Of a DNA stretch of 64,000 bases, positions 1 to 11,382 are shown in pieces. The notes beneath the pieces are model-generated. The model searched no databases and was not told where the DNA came from. It worked only from the letters and a program-made list of their open reading frames with translations. The DNA comes from Edaphochlamys debaryana (taxonomy: Eukaryota > Chlorophyta > Chlorophyceae > Chlamydomonadales), in NCBI GenBank assembly GCA_016858145.1, contig JAEHOE010000002.1:2170001-2234000 (forward strand). Direction: 5' to 3'. The position numbers and the translations under genes were made by a program. The first letter of the stretch is position 1; every line of letters starts with the position of its first letter.

Positions 1-1441
1 GATCCTGATCCTGGCCCTGGTCACGCACAGATCCGTGGATCTGGCCGTGGATCTGGCCGTGGATCTGCCCGGTGCTGCTAGGCGTCTGACCGTGGCTGGG
101 GCCGGGGGCTGGGGTGCTGTTGGTGGTGTTAAGGGGCGAAGGCGGGGGGGTGGCGGGGGCGGAGGGGGCGTCGAGGTGGGGTCCGCTGGGGCGGGGCGGC
201 AGGGGCGCGGGGGCGGAGCTGCGCGCCTGGAGGGTGCCGTCGGCACCGTGCTGGGGCGGGCCTGCGCAAGCGGATACCACCGGGGTCGGAGGCAGGGACA
301 GGCGGGGTCAAGGCGGGAGGCTTGCAGCCTTGCCTCTCCACGAGGGCTGCGAGGATTGCATCACATCCAACGATCCACCTTTCTACCCTAGACGAGCATG
401 GCCGAGCATGGGTTAGGGGAGGCCGAGACAAGTTGACCAGGGCCCGTGCCTATGCCCCACGCACCCGGGAGGCTGTGCGCCTGCGGCAGCGGCGGGGGCT
501 GCATGGACGCACTGTCCGCGGCCTGGCGGGACCAGGCGGCGTAGGGCTGCTGTGACGTGGCAGCCATGTCGGTACTCGGTGGGTGGGTGGGGAGGTGGAG
601 GGGAGGGGAGTTGGGGAGGTGCGCAGGTGGGGCCGTGGGGCGTCTGGGACGGTAGGACTGGGCGTGGTCCGTGGGTGTTGGAATGAAGCGGGACTAGGTC
701 GGTCGCGATCGTAGATTCAGCTGCATGCCGGATGCTGGATGAGCTGGATGCCGCGTGGGGGACTGAGGGGCGAGGACGAGGGCGCGTGTGGGAGCTGCGG
801 GCGTGTCGGGCGGGGAGGGAGTGCCGATGGTGCTTTCGCAAGCCGGGGAGTTCCAAGGCGGCTGCAGCAAAGCCCTAGCTGCCTCGCGACCTGCTGTGTC
901 TCGCAAAGCGCCTCGAGGTAATGCTCGACAGAGCTTGAGGAGGTGAAGTCGCGGGACGGCGGCAGCGGCTCTCTTTGATGAGCTTTGGGCGATGGGCGAG
1001 ATGTGGGCGGTGAGGGGGTGTCGGCACGTCCAAGCGGGGACCGTCCAGGACCAACCGTCAACCGCCAACGGCCGGTCCGTTGCCGGCGCTGCTGGTGCGC
1101 AGCTGGAGGTGAGTGGGCTTCACTTCCCGTTCATTGTTTGCTGCCCTAAAGTCGCGGGGAGGCGACCAGAAGAGCGGAGGGGCGGATCAGCAAACTGATC
1201 TTCATCGGACTTACATGGCGCTTACTATTGCCAGCCGACCCGCAGCGAGCAGCCGCTCAGTAGCAGCAGCAGCAATGCTCCGCTTCCTGCAGCGCCGGCC
1301 TGTCTAGGGCCGGGCAAGTTGTTCTCGTCGTAATCCTAGGGCCGACCTGGGTCGAACCGGCACCACGCCGCGCACTTCGGCACGCCCGCGCCCCACACCT
1401 CCCCCTGCCCCCGCCCCACGCCGCCTCACGCTCAAGCTTCC
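1..1441. other. No gene recognised; downstream flank of Vma12 gene
   Basis: I see no exon with a recognisable family signature on either strand. The open frames here are low-complexity Gly/Arg/Pro translations of G-rich DNA. Bases 31-66 carry three copies of a 12-bp unit (atctggccgtgg), the last one partial. The right end, about 1200-1441, is probably the 3' UTR of the minus-strand gene that stops at 1442. Confidence 0.5.
1211..1215 (-). terminator. TGTAA poly(A) signal for the Vma12-like gene
   Basis: TGTAA on the minus strand, about 230 bases past the stop codon of the Vma12-like gene. TGTAA is the usual polyadenylation signal of chlorophycean nuclear genes. A five-base match can occur by chance, so the call rests on strand and distance. 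Confidence 0.45.
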
Positions 1442-3484
1442 TCACCGCGCCTTCTTGCTCTCCACCGGCGCCGCCTCCGCCCCCGCTTTCCCCTTGCCGT
1501 CCCCCTTACCCTGCCCTTTCCCCTTGCCCCTGCCCGCCTTGGCCGCCTCCCGCTCCTTCTTCTTCATCTCCGCCACCGCTGCATAGGCCGCCGCCACCTT
1601 GTGCTTGTCGAACAGGTCCGGCATCCTGGGGGGGACGGGCGGGGGAGAAAAGCGGGGGAAAGCGTGTGTGTTTCAGCTGGGAGCGTGTGTGCATAGGCAG
1701 GGCGGGCTGTGCCGCCACCCTGGAAAGAGGAGGGCAGTCAGTGTGAGAAGGGCAGCGGTACCACGACCGCCAGCTCGGGTGACGAGAGAGGGTGCATGGG
1801 CCACCGAGCCCCCGCCCCCGCCCCGCCACCGCATCTTCAGCAGCCATGGTTCCATCCCCCAGAGCCATACCCCCACGCCGTTTGCACATCCCCCCTACGC
1901 CCCCAGTCCCACCTCTCCTCCAGCGGCACAGCCCTTGTGGCTTGCCCCACCGCTCCTCCCCCCTCGCTTCCTCTCCCCCCCCTCCCTCCCCCACCCCCCT
2001 CCCCCACCTCTCCTCCAGCGGCACGATCTCCGCGCTGCGGATGATGAGGAGCAGCGTCTCCACCACCAGACCCGCGGTGAGGCCCACCACACCCGCCATG
2101 CCGGCCTGTGTGGACGAGGATGGAAGAGTGGGGCAGGGCGGAGGGGAGGGATGGGTTGGCGGAAGATGGGTCGGAGGAAGATGGAGATAACGGGAGGAGC
2201 CGCGTTGCAGGGGCGACAGGAGAGCAGCGTTGGCAACGAGCTGCCGTTGTGCAAGGGTTATCGATTGCCGTGCGCTCGTCCTGCTCACCCAGCGCTCGTC
2301 CCACTTGAGGTACCATTTGGTCGTGTAGTACGCCACCGACCAGCACGTGAACATGGCCACGAGCACGTGTGCGCCGTACGTCAGCTGTGTACGGACGCGG
2401 GTACGGCAGGGGTAGGGAGAAGAGAGGGGGCGAATCAGGGCAAGGGCGAGGGTTGGAAAGGAACAAGGGGTTGGGCGTCTGGCTGGGCCCTTCGTCTTGG
2501 GCAACTTCAGGGGCACCACATGTCTCAGTTCTGTGGAATTAGTGACCACGAACGGCAGTAGGTGCCCCTTGCCGCGTCGTTAAGGGACTCAGCTGGCTGT
2601 TACCAGGTGGTAGTGTCTGGGTAGCTGGGCTATGGAACCTAGGAGGGGGTATGGGTGCGGACTGGCGGCTACCCCCTTTCACACCCCAGTCCCGACTCCC
2701 GAGGTGATGGCCCTTTCCCCCCACCTGGTGCCGGGAGGTGGGCAGCAGGCCGCTGCGCAACTCGTCGGCCTTTCGCTCCTTCTCGGTGATATCCGAGACC
2801 ATGTCCGAGTACCTGACAGGGGGGGAGAGGGGGTGAGGGGGAGGAAAGGAAGGGGGGAGGCCGAGGGTTTATGAAGGGGCATGGGGGGAGGAGAGGAGGG
2901 GAGGAAAGGCAAGCCTGTCCCCAGCTGTCATCTGTGCCTTTTCGACAGGGACAGGCCTGTTGCATGCCACCAGTGGGCCAAGCTAGGCCATGGCTCCTAG
3001 GATTGGGCCCCAGGGGTCTGGGCGGGCACGTGCACGCACCGCTTGTTATCGACTTGCTCCTGCAACTTCGCCAGCCGCGCCACGAGCTCGGGGTTCCTTT
3101 CCCGCGCGGGTGGCGATGGCAGCAGCACATCGCCTGGAGAGCACAGCTTGTGCAGGTAAACGGGCTTGCTGGGCGACGCCTTCCTGCAGCGCCGCGAGCG
3201 AAATCGGCAAAGACCGCAATTGCCTTGACCAAACAGCACCGATCGCAGCCCGCCTTGCCTGTATGCCTCCACGATAGATTTGAGGTCGTCCCAGGGTATC
3301 CCGTCAGCACCGCGAAGCTTTGCTGCGCTGTCTCTTACATCCTGCGGGCCCGCGCAAGCTGTTCAGACTTGCCCACAGCTACAGAGCCAGCATCCACTGT
3401 TCAGCTCCACACCTTGGGCACGCTGGAGCAGCTGGCAGCTTCCTCTAACAAGGAGGCCACCGCTTCCGTGACACGCAGCCGCAT
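1442..3484 (-). CDS. V-ATPase assembly factor, Vma12/TMEM199 family
   Basis: Integral ER protein that helps assemble the membrane sector of the vacuolar H+-ATPase. The spliced model has seven exons (3484-3413, 3341-3259, 3183-3040, 2812-2725, 2384-2289, 2105-2008, 1625-1442) and gives 254 aa. Exon 3 encodes RNPELVARLAKLQEQ, almost the same as the family signature RNPELVARLEKIK that I recall from animal TMEM199. Exons 5 and 6 encode two hydrophobic membrane segments (HVLVAMFTCWSVAYY and GLTAGLVVETLLLIIRS), the expected hairpin, followed by a Lys/Gly-rich cytosolic tail (KGKGQGKGDGKGK) near residues 225-245. The start was chosen because MRLRVTEAVASLLEEA is the first in-frame Met and resembles the family N-terminus. 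Intron 2 appears to use a GC-AG border (AG/GCAAGG); no GT donor in the right phase was found. Identity is strong; the exact 5' exons are less certain. Confidence 0.8.
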
Positions 3485-4070
3485 TGTCGCGAACCCGGAT
3501 GCTGGGTGGTCTCAAGGTGGTATAACACGAGTAAGTTGCGAGGCTGAAGGGGGGCGAGCTTGGGTGTTGCAGCACGGCAGGTGGTTAGCGTGCCGTCGCG
3601 TGCCCATACACACACGTGCCGACCCCGTCTTCCCCTTGACGCCTGAGGCATCCGTCCTCATCACACTAGCCACCTTCTGGACGTCCATCATACCCGCTGG
3701 CGTCCACCATGTAAATAACAGACCTGCTGGACAGGGTCGACGGGGCCGTCGCCGGAGATCCCTGGCCATACTTTACCGCCGGCATGCCTTGTACGCAACG
3801 GCACAAGAGCCCAACCCTCCTCTTATCCATGCTGCTCACGCGCGCCGGGCGAAGCCACGCCCTGCATAGCCTTTAAGGCCCTGGCTTCCTCGCAACATCC
3901 AACCAACGGCCACCTAACAGGGTTCCATAGCTAGCACGCACGCCCTCTGCCGCCGGCGCCACCTGCCCAACGCCTCTCCTCCGTTGTCCTCCTCCATTCC
4001 AACCCCTTCACCCCTGACAAGTGCCACCTGCCTGAAGGCCCACCCTCGAAACCCCACCCCCTCGCCGCGC
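3485..4070. other. Intergenic; WDR3 3' flank and Vma12 promoter side
   Basis: 586 bases between the stop of WDR3 and the start of the Vma12-like gene, both on the minus strand. It should hold the WDR3 3' UTR and the Vma12 promoter. No TGTAA signal or TATA box stands out. A long plus-strand open frame crosses this region but is antisense to both genes and has no family signature. Confidence 0.5.
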
Positions 4071-7000
4071 TCATGCCGCGCCCAGCAGCTGCCGCTTCGC
4101 CGGCAGCACCGCGTCCCCATCCGCCACGCCCTCGCGCTCCTTGACGCGCCTCGACAGGTGCTGCAGCGCGGCCATGTTGAATCCGACCACGTCCTTGAGC
4201 CCCTGCGCAGCTGCGCGCAGCTTGCGCTGCAGCGCGAGCATGACCGGCCGCGCGGCCGCGGTCGCGGTGAGCTGCGAGTGGTGCAGCCGCACCAGCAGGA
4301 CCGCGAGCCGCACAGTTAGCTCGACAGCAGGACCGCCGGTCTCGAGCCACTTGGGCAGGTAGGTCAGCAGCCGGAGCGCATCCGCGAATGGCAGCATCAT
4401 GACCGCCTGCTCGAGCTCGGCCGAGCGAACGCCGCCGACGACCTTGAGCACGTACGCCGAGGGCGCGAGGCCCTGCAGCAGCGCGTTCATCGGCATCGGC
4501 TTGGGCATCGGCTTTCCGGCCTTTTCGGCCTCAGCGCGCTCCTTATCCGCGGCGCGCAGCCTGTCCATCTCGTCCGCAGCGACATCCAGCGCCTCGATAA
4601 TCGCGTCGGCCGCGGTCACGGTCTCGAGCGTCCGGCGACCGGCCGGCGCGGCCATGCCATCCGCGCCAATTTCGCCGCTCACTCCGCCTGCAGCAGCTGC
4701 GTCGCGGTCCGCGCCCGTTGCCTCCACGTCGGCCTCGAACAGCGACTCGAGGCGGCGCTCGCGCTCCTCCTCGACGAAGAAGGGCTCGGCGGTGCGCTCC
4801 CAGCGGCGGATGGAGCGGTCGTGGGAGCCTGGCACCGGGGGGCAGCGGCGGAGGGCAGCGGCGGGGGAGGGAAGGGGGAGGGCAGGGGTGAGGAGGGCGC
4901 ACAGGCACACAGCACACACAGCACAGCAAGCTGGCTGGTTCCAGCGTCCAGCACCTCCCCGGCACCCACATTCCCCACTGTCCCCGCCGCCACCCCCCCA
5001 ATCCCCCAATCCCCTCATCCCCGGCGCAAACCGCGACACGCCCAGGCACCTCCGGACTCCCAGGCGCGTGTCAAAACACACACACTACCCCCTCCCAGCC
5101 CCCTTTCCCACCCCCCCACCCGCAGCACCCACCCGTCACCACAAAGTCGCCAAACTGCGACACGCCCAGGCACCAGAGCTCCGCGTGGTGTCCCGGCAGC
5201 TCCAGCAGCAGCTCGAAGCGGTCCAGGTCCCAGTACTTGAGCAGCCGGTCGCGGCCGGCCGAGAAGGCATAGTGCGTGCCCGGCACCCAGCCCACGGACA
5301 TGACTGCGTCGCCGTGCGCAAAGAGGGACTTGTGGCAGTCGCCGAAGTCCAGACCCCACACCTGTGTAAGGCGGGTAGCGGGTTTCGAAAGACAAGGAGG
5401 AACGGGGGAAGAGTGGAGTGAGGTTGTGAGCAGTCGGGGGAAGCACAACGGGCTGAGGTCGGGTGTCGCTACCCCGCTTGCCGCTCCGTGTTCTTCGCAA
5501 CGCTTCAGGGCTTCCCTTCCGGCCGTAACCCTTGCCTTAAGCCGGCCCGGAGCCTCTGCACCTCTCTGCCCCCACCTTGATGTTCTTGTCCGAGGAGCCC
5601 GTCAGCAGCATCTGCGAGTCGGACGAAATGTCCATGCAAAGCACGGGCAGCTTGTGGCCGTACAGGGACAGGAAGAACTTGAACGTGTCGGCGAAGTACA
5701 CCTGACAGGGGGGGAAAGGGGAGCGGGGGCGAGGCGGAACTGAGAAGGTGGGTTGTGGGAAGTGGGGATCAGTGGACCAGGGTCAACTCGGTCAGCGCGA
5801 GGGCCGTGGGCAACAGCCCAGCGCGCCGTCCCCCCATCCCGCAACCCACCAACCACCAACCGCCAACCGTCACCCACCTTGACGGTTGAGTCCAGCAGCG
5901 CAACCGCCAGCAGCTTGCCGTCGGGCGACAGCCGCACGCACAGCACGTCGTCGGCCATTGCGATGGTGCGGGCGTGGGAGAGGCGCAGCTTGCGGGCGCC
6001 CGAGCCGCCCTCGGCCGCCACCACGGACCACTGCCACAGCTTGATCTGGGGGGGTTAGGGGAGGGGGGGTTAGGGGAGGGAGAGGCGGGTGAGGGAACGA
6101 GGAGGCGTGGTGAGGAGGGATGCTTGAGACCCTACGGCTCGGCAGCTCCCGGCCACCGTTCCCGACAGATCCTAGCATGCACGGAGGCGGCGGAGCCACA
6201 TCCACGCACAACCTCCACCTCACCCAGTCCCTCCGTCCGCCTGGACTAAGACACAAGACTACACTAACCCCTCGGCACCCCGGGCACCATCTTGCCCGCT
6301 TCCTTTCGCCACCTACCTTCATTCCCCCCCCCCCAACCTCCCCCCCACGCACCGTCTTGTCCGCCGCCCCGCTGATGAAGCCCGTCTTGTTGGGCAGCGG
6401 CGCCAGCGACCACACCGCCCCCCCGTGCGCCGCCTCCTCCACGTGCACCCGCTCGGCGGCGCCCAGGTCGAACACCTCCAGGTTGCCCTCCTGCCGGTGG
6501 GAAGAAGCGAAGTGGAAGAGACGTGTCAAGAAACTTGGAGCTTGGGGGGCGGGTGGTGGGTGGGTGGGCGGGGGCGTGGAGGGCACGTAGTAGAGCTCTC
6601 TCCCCTCATACTCCCCGTCCCTCTCCCCGTCCCTTCACCCCTCCCCACTCCACCCCTCCCCACTCCACAACCCACCTTAGTCCCGACGACCGCGTGCCTG
6701 TTGCCAGGGGCAAACAGCACGCTGAGCCCGTAGCCGCTCTCCATGGACGCCAAGCAGGCGCCGGTGCGGGGGTTCCAGTGCTTGAGCGCGGAGGAGGAGG
6801 CGGTGAGCAGCGCAGAGTCGTCCGGGGCCAGGGCCAGCGCCCGCACGTCCGAGCGGTGGCCCCCCAGCTCCAGGCGGGAGGCGGAGGCGTACGAGGCGGT
6901 GTCGGCGGCCACGTCGACGATCTGCGCATTGGGGGAGTGGGGGAACGGGGATATGGGGGGAGAGATGAGACGGGGTTGGGGGTTGGGGAGGCGTACCGAG

Positions 7001-10000
7001 GCGGTGTCGGAGGCTGGACCCCCCACACGTGGCCCCCCCTTCCAACCTCCACTACGTTGGCAAGCTTGTCGCCCGGGCCCCCACACGAACCATCCACGGC
7101 TTACGCGAGCAGCCCTTCACGCCCCCTTCGCACACGCCCCTCCCCCCACCTCGACTGCGTTGTTGGCGAGCGACAGCGCCAGGCGGCAGGCCACCCCCGC
7201 GGGCAGCTTGGCGGCGGGGGGCGCGAAGGCGAAGGCGCGGACCTTGGCCTTGGAGGAGACCAGCTGCACCGCCTCCAGCTCGTCAGAGGCCTGGGGGGGG
7301 GGGGGGAGAAGGGGGGGCGGGAGTTACGGTTAGGAGGGGCAGGGAGGGGGGGCAGAGGGCAGGAATGCGGGTAGCAACCAACGGGGAGGACGCATGACGG
7401 GTACGTTTCTTGTTCGGCCTCCAGCGCGCTCCCTCCACCCCGCTCACGCTTTGCTTCAAACCACCACCCCAACAATCCCACCACCTTTCCGAATGCCTGG
7501 GTGCTTGTCTAACAGGGTGCCTCTTCGGCCTTCCGCCGGGCCCCGCCATGCCCCCTCAACCCCCCTCGCTCTTGCTTCAAACAACCCCTCAGCCTCCACT
7601 CCCCAATCCCCCATTCGCACCCCACTCCGCACGGGGCCCGCCCACCTTGATCGCCTCGTCGTCGTCGCCCTCCGCCCCGGCCCCCTCCTCCTCGTCGTCG
7701 CTCTCCGCCCCCTTGCCCTCCTTGTCCTTCTTCTCCTTCTTGGTCGCCTTCTCCTTCCGCCGCTTCCGCCGCCGCTTCAGCTTGCGCCGCGCCTCCGCCT
7801 CGTCGCGGACCCTGGGGGGAGGGAGGCGTGGGAGCGGTGGGGGATCAGGGCCATGCGCAGCCATCCGGGTCTGGCCCCCCAGCTGGTACTGCGTTGGGGG
7901 GCCGGGCACGCCGCTAGCCCGAGCTCTGTTCCAGGCTAAGGCCCCCTCCTGTGGCGCCCTGCTGCTCCTCTGCTGCCCTCCCCCGCCCTGCCCTTCCTCC
8001 CCACCTGCCTTCCCTCCCTCCATCCCGTCACCTTCCCCTCCCCTTCCCCTTCCACTCCCCTATCCTCCTCCCCTCACCCCCCATCACGCCCCCTTACCCC
8101 CCGCCCCCCCCCGCACCTGAACAGCTCCAGCCCCCGCCCCGCCCCCTGCACCGCCAGCCACTCCCCGTCGCCGCTGTACCGCAGCAGCGCCACCCGCTCG
8201 TGCGAGGCCGCCCCCCGCCGGGCGCTGCCCATGGGCACAAGCACCGCGTGGTCGCGGCCCTCGGCGGCGGCGGTGGTGGGGGGGGTGGCGGGTGTGGTGG
8301 TGGTGGCGGTGGGTGCGGGTGCGCCGTCCTCGGGCTCCTCGGGAACGGCGTCCGGGTCCCTGTGGGGTGGAAAGGGATGCAGGTGGGGGCGGTCAGGGGA
8401 GGTGCGCGCGTAAGCCACCCCGCACGGCGATTCTCCTCTCACCCTCGCTGTCCCAGCACACCCCCCCCGACACCCACCCACCTATAACACCCGATAGCCC
8501 GCCGTAGCAAGACACATCTTGTCCACCCCTCCCCCCTCCATACCCCTTCCCCCCCACCTGATGGCGAAGACCCGGATCTCCTGGTCCGTGGCCCCGGTGG
8601 CCAGGCGGGTGCCCCCCGGGCTCACGTCCAGCGACCACACCTCGGCCTTGTGGCCCCCCAGCGTCTGGCAGCAGTGCTGCGTGTCCAGGTCCCACACCTG
8701 CGGCGCAGCACAGCACGGCTCAGCACGGCACGGTTCAGTGCACGGCACGGTACGGCACAGCACGGGCGCGCGGCATCGGTCAGAGGAAGGGCGAGGCAGC
8801 AGGCCCAAGCGGGTCCCAGCTGGGCCCCGCTGCAGGCCCCGGCAGGCCCACCTTGACCAGCCCGTCCTTGGAGCAGGAGGCCAGCTTGGGCTGGCGGGGG
8901 ATGAAGGCCTGGGGAGGGAGGTGGGGGTGGCAGGTGAGCAAGCTGGGAGGCAGGGCAGCAATCTCGCGGCATGGCCCTGCGCCTGCGCAGGAGTCGACCG
9001 GCCCTCCCTCGTCTGAGCTCCGCGCCCCTCCCCGCCACCCGACCCACATTCTCCTCCTCCCCTCCACCTCCTCCTCCCCCTCCACCTCCCCTCCATCCCC
9101 CCTTCGCCCCCCCCTCCTCACCACGTCCGTGACCTGGTCCTTGTGCCCCCTCAGCCTCCCCCCTCAGGACCCTTCGCCTCCCCCTCCCCTCCCTCTTCCC
9201 CTCCCCACCCCTCCCGTCCAAGCCACCCCCCCCTCCCCTCCTCACCACGTCCGTGACCTGGTCCTTGTGCCCCCTCAGCCTCCCCCCTCAGGACCCTTCG
9301 CCTCCCCCTCCCCTCCCTCTTCCCCTCCCCACCCCTCCCGTCCAAGCCACCCCCCCCTCCCCTCCTCACCACGTCCGTGACCTGGTCCTTGTGCCCCCTC
9401 AGCCGGTACAGCCCCGTCTCCCCCACCACGTCCCACACGATCACGTCCGTGTCGCGGCCCCCGCTGGCCAGCAGCGCGCCGCCGCCGTTGTAGCGCAGGC
9501 AGGACACGCCCGACTACGGAGGGGAGGAGGGACGGAGGGAGCGTGGGGGGGGGGCATGGCGAAAGGGCGGTCGGGGGTTGAGTGGGGTGGCGCGGGGCAT
9601 GAGGAAAAGGCAAAAGGAAAAGCACAGGGGCTGGGGGAGCGCACGCGGAGCAATGCTACATTGAGGGCCGGCCGGGCAGTGGCCGGAGCGGCTGTACTGC
9701 AGCCCTGTGCGCTCAGCGCGCCACCAGCCCCCCTCCCCTTTGACCACCTTCCCACCCCCCTCTCTTCCGTTGTCCATGATAAACCCTCTCTTTCTCCATG
9801 GGCCCACCTTATGGCCCTTGAGCGTTACGGTGCAGTCGCCCGACGTATAGTCCCAGATGCGGACCTGACGGGGGCAGGGAGGGGAGCGGGGGCGGGGAGT
9901 CAGGCTCTGGTGCGGGCGGCTGGGGCCCTCGCTCGCTGTGCCCCCCTCGCTACGACCCATGCCACGCATGTTGGGGTTGACGAATGCCTGCCACAGCCCT

Positions 10001-10820
10001 TGCCCCTCCCCCCGCCCCCTTTCCCCGGCCAAATGGCTGGACCCCCATGTCGCCACCTCCAGGCCCCAAGCCCCTGGGTCCCCGCCGCAAAGCCTTCCTC
10101 GTCTGGTCACGCCGCAGGTCTCTGCCACCCGTACCCAAGCTCCGTGACCCTGCCTCCCTAGGGTAGGATTGCCCCGGCCCCGAGCCCGGCCCCGGCGCCG
10201 GCCCTGACCCTAAGCTTGGAGACCTGCCCCGGCCCATACCCCCGCCCCGGGACTGACATGCCATCAGAGTCCTGTCCTTACCACCCGTCCCAAGCTTCGT
10301 AACTCCCACACACACGTACACACACCCTCGATGTGTACCCGCCCCTGTCCCCCGCCCTCTCACCGTTCCGTCAGAGTACCCTGCCGCCAGACTGCCCCCC
10401 TGCGGGGCCACCGCCAGCACGGTCACCTCCGCAACCGCCCCGCTGCCGCCGCCGGCCGCCCCCGCCACCCCCGTGCTGGTGCTCGCCACCACGGGGCTCA
10501 TCTGCCGTACCTGCGGGAGTACGACACATGCAGCACGGCAGGACACGTGTTACCCGGTGGGGGCCGGGGTGTGTTGCGTGCGAAGTGGAAACGACACCCC
10601 TGGACGCCGGCTGGCCTTGCCCCCCCCCCCCGCCCCCTGCCCCGAGCCTTCCCCTTAGCTCCTGACGCACCAGTGCGCCTTGCTTGGCATTCCACACGGA
10701 AATGGACTCCAGAGACGAGGTGAAGAGCAGCTTGCCGGAGGGGTCATAGGCGGGGTTGGCGGCACTCGTGATGACCCCGAACGCCGCCGAGAACTCGTAT
10801 CTAAGATAGGCTTTCACCAT
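4071..10820 (-). CDS. WDR3: WD40 ribosome-biogenesis protein WDR3/Utp12
   Basis: U3 snoRNP/small-subunit-processome component needed for 18S rRNA processing in the nucleolus (known for the family). Fifteen exons join in frame to 969 aa, close to the roughly 940 aa of the human protein: 10820-10671, 10510-10364, 9864-9808, 9513-9370, 8908-8852, 8697-8558, 8359-8117, 7811-7646, 7290-7150, 6921-6676, 6490-6353, 6045-5878, 5701-5576, 5361-5133, 4828-4071. The N-terminus MVKAYLRYE opens the first beta-propeller. WD repeats recur with GH and WD signatures ([37 protein letters not shown]). A basic/acidic insert ([16 protein letters not shown] then SDDEEE) near residues 315-360 looks like a nuclear-localisation linker between propellers. 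The last exon encodes the helical Utp12 domain, about residues 850-955. The exon-4 donor lies in a triplicated 124-bp array. The upstream region is shared with the divergent kinase gene. Confidence 0.93.
9117..9400. repeat. 124-bp tandem repeat x3 spanning a WDR3 splice donor
   Basis: Near-identical copies begin at about 9117, 9241 and 9365. Each contains the end of WDR3 exon 4 (the GHKDQVTD coding segment), its GT donor and the following intron sequence. Only the copy at 9365 is attached to the real exon; the other two lie inside intron 4. The period is not a multiple of three. Confidence 0.9.
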
Positions 10821-11382
10821 GGCTCCTCTGCCGCACGCGGGCGGCCAAACGCGAGGCCCTCGGCGGCGGAAATGCCGGCGGCGGGCTTATGGGCCGTGTC
10901 GCCGAGACCAGCGGCTAGGAACACATGCAGGCTGCTGCTTCAGCTAAAGTGGGAGGCTAAGTAGGACGACGGCTATCGTGTAATGCGAGAGTGCTTGCGA
11001 GTTGCGACGGTTCGCCGCAAGGGCTGTTTCGCGCGAAGTGGCTCCGCCTAGCTATGGCTTGTATCCTTCTTGTCCGTTCACGTAGCGCATAGCAACCGTG
11101 GTTTGTGCGAGCGGACGTGCTTGCTGCGATGGCCCATCGCGCGGATGCAGGCTCGCCTCGGCCTCGGCTCCGCGCTGACCCGTGACGCACTCGAACCGTG
11201 AGCGCTGACAGTCCCTCGTACGTCGCCCCGAGCCTTTATCGCCGCGCTCCACCACCAAACGCAAGCAGAATGGCACTCGCAGGCCGACAGCTCTGCCAAA
11301 GCGGCCGTCTATTGCAACGTTCTGTTAAGGCAAGAGCTAGCGCAAACCACAGCGGGGCAGATGCTGCGCTGTGGTGCGCCGC
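10821..11382. promoter_or_regulatory. Divergent promoter region between WDR3 and nucleotide kinase
   Basis: About 560 bases separate the WDR3 start (minus) from the kinase start (plus), so both promoters must lie here. No TATA box is evident. An additional ATG at 11270 opens a 54-codon frame (MALAGRQLCQSGRLLQRS) that looks like a transit peptide but is out of frame with the kinase unless a further intron exists. Confidence 0.45.

Noticed and set aside
1..1100. Possible minus-strand exon with SVEHYLEALCETQQVARQLG
   Set aside because: A plausible helix-like segment but no start, splice partners or family match could be found.
1599..2561. 320-codon plus-strand open frame across Vma12 introns and exons
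   Set aside because: Antisense to the membrane-segment exons and made of Pro/Arg/Ser low-complexity translation of C-rich introns.
2871..3869. 332-codon plus-strand open frame across the Vma12 gene 5' half
   Set aside because: Antisense to well-supported exons, no family signature; long open frames arise easily because stop codons are rare in this composition.
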